A DNA stretch of 18,548 nt, taken from positions 1 to 18,548 of the forward strand of contig MHDQ01000305.1 of assembly GCA_001803565.1 (NCBI GenBank), written 5' to 3'. This document shows positions 1 to 6,994 of this stretch, in pieces (the first letter of the stretch is position 1; each line of letters starts with the position of its first letter). This DNA comes from Nitrospinae bacterium RIFCSPLOWO2_12_FULL_45_22 (GTDB lineage Bacteria; 2-12-FULL-45-22). The notes under the pieces were generated by a model. It did no database searches. It was not told the DNA's origin and saw only the letters and a program-made list of their open reading frames with translations. The position numbers and the translations under genes are program-made.

Positions 1-140
1 TTAAGGGCAAATGCGGTAATTGTGAGAATAATAATGTCTGCTTTGGTTGCCGGGGTAATGCCTTTTTTTATGGAGGGGACCTGCAAGGTCCAGACCCAAA
101 ATGCTGGCTCAATCCGGATGCTAAAGAATCCTATTGTTAC
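1..140 (+). pseudogene. Upstream fragment of an IS-interrupted secreted glycoside-hydrolase-like gene
   Basis: The frame beginning at base 3 is open from the window edge up to the insertion sequence, where the first bases of the element supply a TAA stop. The 46 visible residues contain six cysteines (KGKCGNC, VCFGC, PKCW, SYCY) and no recognisable catalytic motif. If bases 141-1060 are removed, the codon TAC at 138-140 joins GAA at 1061 in frame and gives SYCY-EYIDAPYQ, continuing into the glycoside-hydrolase-like fragment. I therefore take it as part of the same gene. A one-in-three chance of an in-frame join and the lack of a target duplication mean it could instead be the end of a different gene placed here by a rearrangement. 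The 5' part lies outside the window. Confidence 0.5.
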
Positions 141-153
141 TAACCCAAGTTGC
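140..153 (+). repeat. Left terminal inverted repeat of the IS982-family element
   Basis: This 14-base end is an exact reverse complement of 1047-1060. The transposase stop codon lies only three bases inside it, at 156-158. Beyond these 14 bases the two ends diverge, so the repeat is short for the family. Base 140 may belong to the target rather than to the element. Confidence 0.85.
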
Positions 154-155
154 GT

Positions 156-973
156 TTAACAAAAAGCTTTATTCAATGTAAAACCAAATACGAACAAAAT
201 AACCTTAAGTAAGAAACCATCAAAAGTAACAGCATGAATCTTCTTGGGGAAAAAATTAGAAATTTCAGAAAATATTGTCTCTATCCTCTTGCGAATATAC
301 TTTTTATACCACCGTATGGGAGGTTCATCCCAACGTTTGGAATTCTTCTTCCTCATTGGAGAGAGCTTGATTTTATCCATCTCCATAAGGTCATCTTCAA
401 TAGTGTAATCGGTGTAGACGGCATCTGCATATATTTCACTTCCCTCAGGAAGGTAGAAGGGTAACTCATATAGAGCCTTTGAATCGTGTGTGGCACCAGC
501 AAAGAAGGTAATCTCAACAGGAATTCTATCAGAAGTAGCAAGGATATGGACTCGAACACCATAGAAATATCGTCTCTTGGAAGGTATATATCCTCTGTAT
601 TCTTCAGATTTGACGATGCGAGAGCGCTTTATGCGGATATTGTCACAAACAGGAACAGGAAAAGAATCCAATACATACTCCATAGAGATATTGGCTTGTT
701 TGAAAACAATACCAAGCTGGTGGAAGATGCTTACAATGAGATCAGAGAGGGCATGGATTCTCCTGCAAAGACGGGATTTTTCAAGCATATCGGGGATGAG
801 ACCAGTCTCATGCAGAACTACTCTGGCTCTCTCTATATTGCCTGCAAACACAATGGCAGATATCAATGCTGTTGTGATAACTTCCGAATCTGTCATCTTT
901 TGTCTTCTTGATGTTTAATTGCTTTGAGAATATCATCAACTATAGTATAAATTATAATTGTTTTTTCTATCAT
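156..973 (-). pseudogene. IS982-family DDE transposase, split by a one-base frame change near its N-terminus
   Basis: The main open frame (896 down to 156, 246 residues) begins MTDSEVITTAL. It carries IS982 hallmarks: DSFPVPVCDN, RGYIPSKRRYFYG, THDSKALYE, IYADAVY, SPMRKKNSKR and KYIRKRIETIFSEI, the last around the expected C-terminal acidic residue. Family members normally have about 25 more residues in front. These are present in another frame, from ATG at 973 (preceded by AGGAGG) to TGA at 893: MIEKTIIIYTIVDDILK then AIKHQEDKR. The two frames overlap by ATGA and differ by one base in the CAAAAG run. This may be an inactivating deletion, a sequencing error, or reinitiation at the overlapping ATG. 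The C-terminal residues LNKAFC run to just inside the left terminal repeat, so the 3' end looks intact. Confidence 0.85.
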
Positions 974-1046
974 TTGTTCCTCCTATGATTAACTGTTTAT
1001 AGTTTTCCATAGGAAGAACTATTTTATATTTAATTTATATTAATTA

Positions 1047-1060
1047 GCAACTTGGGTTAG
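1047..1060 (-). repeat. Right terminal inverted repeat of the IS982-family element
   Basis: This is the exact reverse complement of 140-153. It lies upstream of the transposase start (973, minus strand). The AT-rich stretch between it and the AGGAGG ribosome binding site is the likely place for the transposase promoter, although I do not see a convincing -35/-10 pair. Confidence 0.85.
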
Positions 1061-2512
1061 GAATATATAGATGCCCCTTATCAGTCCCTTTTTGCTGAAT
1101 CCTTATGGCAGGAGATAGTAGCCAATTCGGATATTGTCGCGGGCGGGGTAATGATGGCGTATAGTGATGAGTGGTGGAAGGGGAAGCATTCGGAGAAAGG
1201 GGGAGGTTGTCCCGATGCTGATCCTGCCTTTCATAGCCTCTGCGGGCATCCAGATGCATCACAGCCTGATAGATATGCAAATGAGGAGTGGCGGGGTATC
1301 ATGCGGTCCACCGATAATGGTCCTTACCCGGATATTATGGAGCCCAGGGCTATCTATTATGCCCTCCAGTCTCTCTGGACATCACCGCCTTTGCAGGAAT
1401 CCCAATCTGACTTGTCATCCAGACCTTCTCAGAAAGCCATTGCTACCTGCCCATCAACCATTAGCTTCGGCGAGACAATCCAGTGTTCAATCGATGCCGC
1501 TGGTGAGGGAGATACCTACAGCTTCTCTGGTAGTACTGGTGATGTGGTAGTGGTGAGGATGCAGACGACATCAGGGGGTCTGGATCCCCAGATCAAGCTA
1601 TACGACTCGGGTGGAAGTAAGCTCTATTCGGCATGGGGAAGCTACTATGCAGCGATAACAAACTGCACCCTACCTGGTAGTGGTACTTATACCATTGTAG
1701 CAGATGATTACGGTGGTACTGATAGCGGAAATTATGAGTTAAGCTTGTCATATGTTGGGTTTCAGGTAAACTCGATTACGCCGAATAAAGGGGGGAATAC
1801 TGGTGTTGTTACTACAACCATCACGGGGGCTAAGTTCGAATCAGGTGCCTCTGTCAAGCTAACCAGGGAAGGCAATCCTGATATTAATGCAGTAGAAGTA
1901 AATGTCACAGACTCATCCCATATAACTGCCAGCTTTGATCTGACCGGCAAGGCCTCCGGCACTTATGATGTCGTAGTCACCAATCCTGATGGCAAGTCAG
2001 CTACCTTACCCAAGGCATTTACCATCGAAGAAGGCGGCGAGGCGAAGCTGTGGGTAGATATCGTGGGAAGAGATAGAGTAAGGGTGGGAAGGACCGAAGC
2101 ATTCATTGTTCAATATGGAAACTCTGGTAATATTAATGCTGATTACCCATATTTGGTTATTGCACTACCAATGGAGATTAAATATGAAATTTTGGGCAAC
2201 TTCGCTTCGCTTCCTCCTGATAGTAGCTCTTCTAATTATACAACCACTGATCCAGAGGTATATCATTTGACCGTTTTGGGGGTTCCGGAGTTACCACCAG
2301 GCTCTACTCGCTCTATAAAACTGGAAGTTAATGCTCCTAAAATTGGAGAATGGAAAATAAATGCTTATATTACGACGGATAGAAGTGTAATTTACTCTTC
2401 TGTGCTTTCTTTTGCAAAATCTGCTTTTGAAGAATTATTTATGGAATCAACAAATGCTAATTCCCAAAGTACTCAAACAACCCTTTTTCAGAACGGACTT
2501 CTGGGAGATTGA
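1061..2512 (+). pseudogene. Glycoside-hydrolase-like C-terminal part with PPC-like and IPT/TIG-like domains (5' removed by IS)
   Basis: The frame is open from the IS edge. The first ~110 residues (EYIDAPYQSLFAESLWQEI, then VMMAYSDEWWKG, ANEEWRGIM and PRAIYYALQSLW) resemble the end of TIM-barrel glycoside-hydrolase-like proteins, in which a SDEWWK segment follows the last catalytic strand. The region 1450-1758 resembles a bacterial pre-peptidase C-terminal (PPC) domain (DTYSFSGSTGDVVVVRM, DPQIKLYDSGG, GTYTIVADDYGG). The region 1762-2030 resembles an IPT/TIG Ig-like fold (ITPNKGGNTGVVTTTITGA, GTYDVVVTNPDG). A further beta-rich module, with NSGNINADYPYLVIALP and PPGSTRSIKLEV, runs to the TGA at 2510-2512. 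There is no ribosome site or signal peptide in this fragment, so it is not expected to be secreted as it stands. The next piece of the same protein continues in another frame. Confidence 0.7.
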
Positions 2513-2889
2513 CCTGGCATGCGGCAAAGTCTTTAGGAGATGGTGATTTCATAGAAATAATGCCTGACAGTTCCGATTCTGATCCAGACATAAACATAAA
2601 AAACTTGAAGGATAATCCGTATCCTGGTTGGACATATTGGGGAGCCTATCGTTTACCCCGAACTCTTAGCAAAGAAGAATTGCAAAGGCGAGTTGATAAT
2701 CTCCGTAAAAGGTATGGCATAGATCCGGGAGATCCTAACAACATAAGTAAATACACCAGCATATGGTGTACATATAAGTTTGAAAAGGATAAAGCGCTAT
2801 CCACTTATTGTTGGGGATTGGTCTTTCTACTTAATTTTGACATAATTTATAGGGATAAAAAATGGGTAAGTGAAGCTGAACTCTATTAG
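2509..2889 (+). pseudogene. Middle fragment of the broken secreted protein, in a shifted frame
   Basis: This open frame would start at TTG 2509, overlapping the previous stop (TTGA), and ends at TAG 2887-2889. It encodes TWHAAKSLGDGDFIEI, YWGAYRLPRTLSKEEL, KRYGIDPGDPNNISKY, SIWCTYKFEKDKALSTYCW and YRDKKWVSEAEL. The sequence is hydrophilic and protein-like, with no signal peptide and no Shine-Dalgarno site. It lies exactly between two fragments that share a different frame, so it is best read as the middle of one ancestral protein bounded by two compensating frame changes. I do not recognise a named domain. An independent small coupled gene is possible but less likely. Confidence 0.55.
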
Positions 2890-4228
2890 CAGGAACCATG
2901 AGTGTTTTAAGAAATTTGGTAGTGGTATGGAAAAAGTTTTTTCTAGTGTTGCAGCTATCGACCCTAATGATAAGGAAAGCCTTGTTGGTTTCGACTTTGC
3001 AGGTACGCCTCAAGGTCAGCTGAAACATTTTGTAAGTAATGGTCAGTCGATAGGCTATATGGTCTTTTTTGAAAACCTCGAGACCGCCACTGCTGCAGCA
3101 CAGGAAGTGCTCATCACTGACCAACTTGATCTTAACCTCGATTGGTCAACCTTCTCATTTGGTGATATGCAGATTGGTGAAAAGATAATTAACGTGCCGG
3201 AGGGGGACAATAACTTTCAGAGCACGGTTGATCTGAGGCCGGATATCTCTGCACTTGTTGAGGTTAATTGCAACCTAAAGTTAGCAACCGGAGCATTTGA
3301 ATGTCTTTTCCGGGGCAAAGATCCTGATACTGGAGAACTGGCTGACTTCCTTCCACCAAATACAGATGCTGTTGACCCACGAGGAAGAGGCTGGATTTCA
3401 TTCAGTATAATGCCAAAAACCGGCCTCCCGACCGGGACAGTTATTAAGAATAAGGCAACAATAGATTTTGAAGTCGGCATACCACCGGACCCCATGGATA
3501 CACCAGAGGTCTTCAATACCATTGATTCAGATACACCAACAAGCGGTGTTTTACCCCTATCATCTGCGTATACTACCACTGATTTCAAGGTTAGCTGGTC
3601 TGGAAGCGATGGAGAATCAGGCAGTGGATTAAGGGATTATACCATTTATGTATCCGATAATGGCGGCGATTACACTCCCTGGCTTACTAATACCACGGCT
3701 ACCTCGGCGGAATTTATCGGTCAATTCGGACATACTTACCGATTCTACAGCATAGCCAGGGATAATGTCGGTAACGAAGAGGACCCACCCCAGCAGCCTG
3801 ATACCCAGGTGAGCATTAATGCCTCTGATAAGCTCATTGCGGTCTACACCAACAGATCCTCTTATACCACTGGAGACAATTTGAAGCTATTGGTCAGCCT
3901 CAATAATCCGGGTAAGGCCATTGTAGCCGATGCCTTCCTGGGCTTTATGTTACCAGATGGGAGCCTCTACTTTTTCGATAGCTCTCTTTCCAACCTGATC
4001 CCAGCACAAACTAATTATCCGAGAACCTTTACTGCTGCCCGCACCTCTCTGGACATCCCGGGGAGCTTCAGTTTACCACCAACCGAGGTCTTCTCGGTAC
4101 GGCTTCCAGAACTGGCAGAAGGTGACTACATTGCCTTTGCGGCCCTAGCAGAGCCAGGCTCGGTGCAGGCAGGTTCACCCAGAATAATCGGAGAAGTTAG
4201 CCTGGCCTATATCACATTTAGTAAGTAA
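2870..4228 (+). pseudogene. C-terminal part of the broken secreted protein: DPNDK module, Ig-like domain and recurrent C-terminal domain
   Basis: The open frame can start at GTG 2870, directly after a TAA, with no good ribosome site. It shares the frame of 1061-2512. It opens with SSVAAIDPNDK, followed by a beta-rich module (GYMVFFENLETATA, AQEVLITDQLDLNLDW, FLPPNTDAVDP, IKNKATIDF). Modules of this kind occur in large bacterial surface proteins. A fibronectin/Ig-like stretch follows (GSGLRDYTIYVSDNGGDY, HTYRFYSIARDNVGNE). The last ~130 residues from nt 3840 form the domain also found at 4542 and 15083: TTGDNLKLLVSLNNPG, FLGFMLPDG, YFFDSSLSNLIPA, AEPGSVQAGSPRIIG. No membrane anchor or sorting signal follows. 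The fragment may be the tail of a dead gene; expression from the GTG cannot be excluded. Confidence 0.65.
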
Positions 4229-4541
4229 ATTCGCGGTAGGATTATTAAAGCGGTCTCTATTTCTTTGGGCTGGGGCTTGTTGGTTTTTAGTGAAAATTCA
4301 GCACAAAGGACAAATGCTTCAATGGGTGGTAAAGGCTATTAGGTTAGTGCCTTGTTCTTAACGAGCAATAACCCAATTAACTAATGAAAGGGGGGAAAAA
4401 TGGTTAAGAAATTTTTAATTTTCAACTTTAAGAGTGGCCGTCCCGGCAGATACAGAATGATTGAGGTTGATAGCCAAAGGCTTCGACCTTCTCAAGCACT
4501 CGTAACGTTATCTGCTCAGCGCGGGCAAAAAGGAGGAGGTT
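4229..4541. other. Intergenic region with a possible short leader ORF
   Basis: There is no clear gene here. An ATG at 4400 has a strong purine-rich ribosome site (AAAGGGGGG at 4387-4395). Its frame begins MVKKFLIFNFKSGRPGRY and runs on into the next gene in a different frame, so at most about 47 codons are free of overlap; no family is recognised. The next start, at 4542, has its own excellent site (AGGAGG at 4531-4536). A loosely purine-rich stretch near 4300-4360 (GGACAAA, GGTAAAGGC) faintly recalls c-di-GMP riboswitch segments but fails the conserved core. No convincing promoter or terminator is visible. Confidence 0.35.
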
Positions 4542-5807
4542 ATGGCGCGGAAAATCTTTTTTATTCTTTTATTTGCTCTTCTGGTCCTAATCCCCCAGAG
4601 GGGATATGTGGAGTCATCTTTACCAGAAATAAAGATTTTTACAAATGGTCCCAGCTTCCGTTCCGGGGATACCCTGTCCCTTGCTGTGAGTCTGAGGAAT
4701 CCCGGGGCGGAAATGGCAGTGGATGTCTACCTGGGTTTTATCTTACCCAATGGAGCCATCTACTTCTTCGATGAAACCCTCAAGAATCTAGTGCCAGGTG
4801 ATATTAGGGATCATGCTACCTTTACTGCGGTTGGGAATGATGTTACTCTCCCCTCAGGATTCGATTTGCAACTTCCGGGGTTCTTCTCACTCAAATTACC
4901 CATCATTCCTGATGGCACTTATGCTGTTTTTGCTTTCCTAGCTGAACCCGGTTCTGCCCAATCAGGATCTATTCAGGTTATCGGAGGGGTCAGCCTGGTA
5001 TCTTTTAGCTATACCTCGGCACAGGGCGCAATTGAGATTATAAATGAATATCCTATCGGTACAATCTCAAATAGGCGACCAACCATTTCTGCAACTGTTA
5101 GATCTAGTTACAACTCTGAGATTGACCTCTCTACTATCCGAATGACTCTGGATGGCTCCCTTGTTTCTCATAATGTAAGCGGAGCCGGTTCAAATGTACA
5201 GTTATCCTATACCCCAAGTTATGACTTAGCTGAGGGAGAGCACAGGGTATCTGTAAACGCTAAAGATGTGAATGGTGTAGCAGCTAAGGAGAAGGCCTGG
5301 CGGTTTGAAATATCTGTAGCTAATCCAGAATGTGTGAATATTTCTGGACTATGGAATTGGTCTGAAACCGTGACTGTGACATGTACAGCCGAAGGAGAGA
5401 GCGAGACGGAAACTATAAGCGGTTCAGGGGTAATAAATATTAATCAAAAAGGTTGCAATGTGAATTGGACAGCTTCTTCCTTTAATGTTGATAGAACTGG
5501 AACAATTCAGGGTAATAACATTCAGGTATCAGGCCAATTTGTCATCCCGCTCGAGGAAGACGTTAATATTACGCAGAATATCTTTACTGCAAAAGGTAAT
5601 ATTAGCGGAAATCAGTTCAATCTGAATGGTTCAGGAATAGCAACAGGCACATATGAGGATATAAGTTTTTCCTGCACAGGGACTTCTACTGCTGTATTTA
5701 CCCGGGCAAATACTTCATCATTGTCTAGCGAAAAGGAGGTTATCAGGGAACCTTCGTTACTATTTTTTAATAATGCGATAAAAATAGTTACAACTGTGGC
5801 CCCTTAA
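4542..5807 (+). CDS. Secreted three-domain beta-rich protein with the recurrent surface domain
   Basis: This is a 421-residue protein of unknown function. It has an N-terminal signal peptide (MARKIFFILLFALLVLIP, mature from about residue 25). Residues ~27-160 are the recurrent domain (RSGDTLSLAVSLRNPG, VDVYLGFILPNG, YFFDETLKNLVPG, FAFLAEPGSAQSGS). Residues ~165-262 look like an Ig-like domain (RRPTISATVRSSYNSEIDL, AEGEHRVSVNAKDVNG). Residues ~264-400 are a beta-barrel-like segment rich in N, T and G (CVNISGLWNWSETVTV, GNNIQVSGQF, GTYEDISFSCTGTSTAVFTR), recalling small lipocalin-like secreted domains. The start is fixed by AGGAGG five bases upstream. Unlike the other two copies, the recurrent domain is here at the mature N-terminus. 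The gene is intact and separate from both neighbours. It is likely a periplasmic or surface-attached accessory of the locus, but no enzymatic motif is visible. Confidence 0.85.
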   Translation: MARKIFFILLFALLVLIPQRGYVESSLPEIKIFTNGPSFRSGDTLSLAVSLRNPGAEMAVDVYLGFILPNGAIYFFDETLKNLVPGDIRDHATFTAVGNDVTLPSGFDLQLPGFFSLKLPIIPDGTYAVFAFLAEPGSAQSGSIQVIGGVSLVSFSYTSAQGAIEIINEYPIGTISNRRPTISATVRSSYNSEIDLSTIRMTLDGSLVSHNVSGAGSNVQLSYTPSYDLAEGEHRVSVNAKDVNGVAAKEKAWRFEISVANPECVNISGLWNWSETVTVTCTAEGESETETISGSGVININQKGCNVNWTASSFNVDRTGTIQGNNIQVSGQFVIPLEEDVNITQNIFTAKGNISGNQFNLNGSGIATGTYEDISFSCTGTSTAVFTRANTSSLSSEKEVIREPSLLFFNNAIKIVTTVAP

Positions 5808-5944
5808 AATAATAAGTTATGTTTTCAGGAGCTAGAATTGGTCCAAAGCTAAAGCCCTTGCCAATGCTTTTAGGCCCCCGTCATAGTAACGGCAAAGTTG
5901 GGTTGAATATAGGTAGAAGGGGACCCAGGATATACTGAGAGAAA

Positions 5945-6094
5945 ATGATTGGGTATAAGGAAATTGTGGAGATGGATGAGAAAGAGGGCAAAAGGGAGAT
6001 ATATTTTAGAGAAAAGGCAATAGAAGTCCCGTATCCCCGGCTGATAGGGGGTAGGTTTTTACTTAAGATCCTTTTACATTGGGTAAAAAGCTAG
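5945..6094 (+). CDS. Possible small protein of 49 residues, or gene remnant
   Basis: ATG 5945 opens a frame that ends at TAG 6092-6094. It reads MIGYKEIVEMDEKEGKREI, then YFREKAIEVPYPRLIGGR and FLLKILLHWVKS. The composition is protein-like, with a charged first half and a basic, hydrophobic tail. The ribosome site is poor (GAGAG just upstream). It has no signal peptide. It could be a short cytoplasmic protein, the N-terminal remnant of a longer gene, or a chance ORF. I do not recognise a family. Confidence 0.3.
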   Translation: MIGYKEIVEMDEKEGKREIYFREKAIEVPYPRLIGGRFLLKILLHWVKS

Positions 6095-6140
6095 ATTTTT
6101 GTAGTGGTCACATCTAAGCGACAATTAAAATAAAAAGGGG

Positions 6141-6225
6141 CTAAAACCTTAGAAAGAAAAGGTCTTTCTATTGGTTAAAAAATGGTATATTATCGTATTT
6201 TAATAGTTACCACCTAAGGTTTTGG
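6141..6225. repeat. Nested inverted repeats, possible structured 5' leader
   Basis: CTAAAACCTTAG at 6141-6152 pairs with CTAAGGTTTTGG at 6214-6225 (one G-U in RNA). A second perfect hairpin, TAGAAAG at 6150-6156 against CTTTCTA at 6164-6170, overlaps the inner end of the first stem. The two arrangements are partly exclusive. The interval between contains another weak TAAAA/TTTTA pairing. It lies 75 bases upstream of the 6300 gene, where a leader structure could act. It does not match a riboswitch class that I know, and AT-rich DNA makes such pairings fairly easily. Confidence 0.35.
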
Positions 6226-6299
6226 ACTATTTTCCCTTAACTATTGGTGAGGCATTACAATTTCTATGAAATAGTTATGACAATAATTTCGCATTACCC

Positions 6300-6944
6300 A
6301 TGGTCCAACTATCACTAACTATATTGAAAAGACTATTGCTGAACATCTTTTCGGTCATACTTATCACGGGCATAGGTCCATTCCTGTCTTTTAGTTATAT
6401 TACTCACGGTGCCCAACCTATATCAGATAAGATCCTTGTAGACAATTTTGAAAAACCGGGAAAACACAATTCTCTGGGGCATGATTTCGGCGCATTTTCT
6501 GACCAAAAAAACCTTGGTCACTGCTATTTATTTTTCAGCCAAGATAAGCAAAAAGAGTCATTGAATGAAAGCAAATACTCATTGTATATTCAATGGGATA
6601 CTGCTAAAGAAGGTTCATATGGGGGCTATTGGAGTGATCTCAGACATCTTAATTTGGAATCTTTTAATTATCTATCTTTTTATGTTAAGGGTGTAAAAGG
6701 TGGCGAAAAGTTTAAGGTTGGTTTAAGAGGAAAGGTAGACGCAACTTATGAAACAAAAATACTTATTAATGAAGCATTAAAGGAAGGTGTCACAGTTGAA
6801 TGGCAGAGAGCAACAATCCCTTTAAAATGGTTTAAGGCCATACAAAACTGGGGAGATGTAAATATGCTTTCTATCAATTTCGAATATACTTTTGGTAGTG
6901 GAAGTGGTGCAATTTTAATTGACGATATCGTTTTTGAGAAATGA
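6300..6944 (+). CDS. Secreted carbohydrate-binding-like (galactose-binding-fold) protein
   Basis: This 214-residue protein has a hydrophobic N-terminal export signal (LLLNIFSVILITGIGPFLSF, mature from about residue 38) followed by one beta-sandwich domain. The domain opens with KILVDNFEKPGKHNSLG, contains SYGGYWSDL at residues 106-114, and ends with ILIDDIVFEK. A VDDF opening, a SYGGYW loop and an IDD-x-x-FE ending also appear in the C-terminal module of the 2090-residue protein downstream, so they are relatives. The fold resembles CBM11/CIA30-type domains by pattern, and binding of a polysaccharide is inferred. ATG 6300 lacks a Shine-Dalgarno site, so the true start may differ slightly. Only 50 bases separate its stop from the ATG of the following glycosyltransferase gene, which suggests co-transcription. 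Confidence 0.75.
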   Translation: MVQLSLTILKRLLLNIFSVILITGIGPFLSFSYITHGAQPISDKILVDNFEKPGKHNSLGHDFGAFSDQKNLGHCYLFFSQDKQKESLNESKYSLYIQWDTAKEGSYGGYWSDLRHLNLESFNYLSFYVKGVKGGEKFKVGLRGKVDATYETKILINEALKEGVTVEWQRATIPLKWFKAIQNWGDVNMLSINFEYTFGSGSGAILIDDIVFEK

Positions 6945-6994
6945 ATCAATAACTTCCTCAACAAAATATATTCCCTTGTATTTTCTTGTATGTA

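Larger units (their letters stand above)
141..1060 (-). mobile_element. IS982-family insertion sequence, about 920 bp
   Basis: A complete-looking element is bounded by inverted ends reading CTAACCCAAGTTGC at 140-153 and its exact complement at 1047-1060. It holds a single transposase gene on the minus strand whose protein matches the IS982 pattern. The size is close to the usual ~1 kb of the family. No direct repeat is visible: the left flank ends CTATTGTTAC and the right flank begins GAATATATAG. That absence suggests loss of the duplication, an adjacent deletion, or misjudged ends by a base or two. The element splits a secreted-protein gene that reads on the opposite strand. Confidence 0.88.
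5808..6299. other. 492-bp intergenic region before the polysaccharide/matrix operon
   Basis: No large ORF is present. The first part has a short dyad, TTGCC near 5858 against GGCAA near 5892, enclosing CCGT/ACGG. The middle holds a possible 49-codon ORF (5945-6094). The AT-rich last part holds nested inverted repeats (6141-6225). The region probably carries the promoter for the genes starting at 6300, but I cannot pick out a well-spaced -35/-10 pair. No strong intrinsic terminator (GC stem plus U run) is visible for the upstream gene. Confidence 0.5.

Noticed and set aside
234-918. Plus-strand ORFs inside the insertion sequence
   Set aside because: They are the antisense of the transposase, overlap one another and have no protein-family resemblance.
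4229-4400. Possible c-di-GMP (GEMM) riboswitch upstream of the 4542 gene
   Set aside because: Only scattered resemblance (GGACAAA, GGTAAAGGC); the conserved GGGACGCAAAGCC core and the closing helix are absent.
4400-4774. 124-codon ORF overlapping the secreted-protein gene
   Set aside because: Most of it runs out of frame through the signal peptide and recurrent domain of the 4542 product; only the first ~47 codons are free and match nothing.
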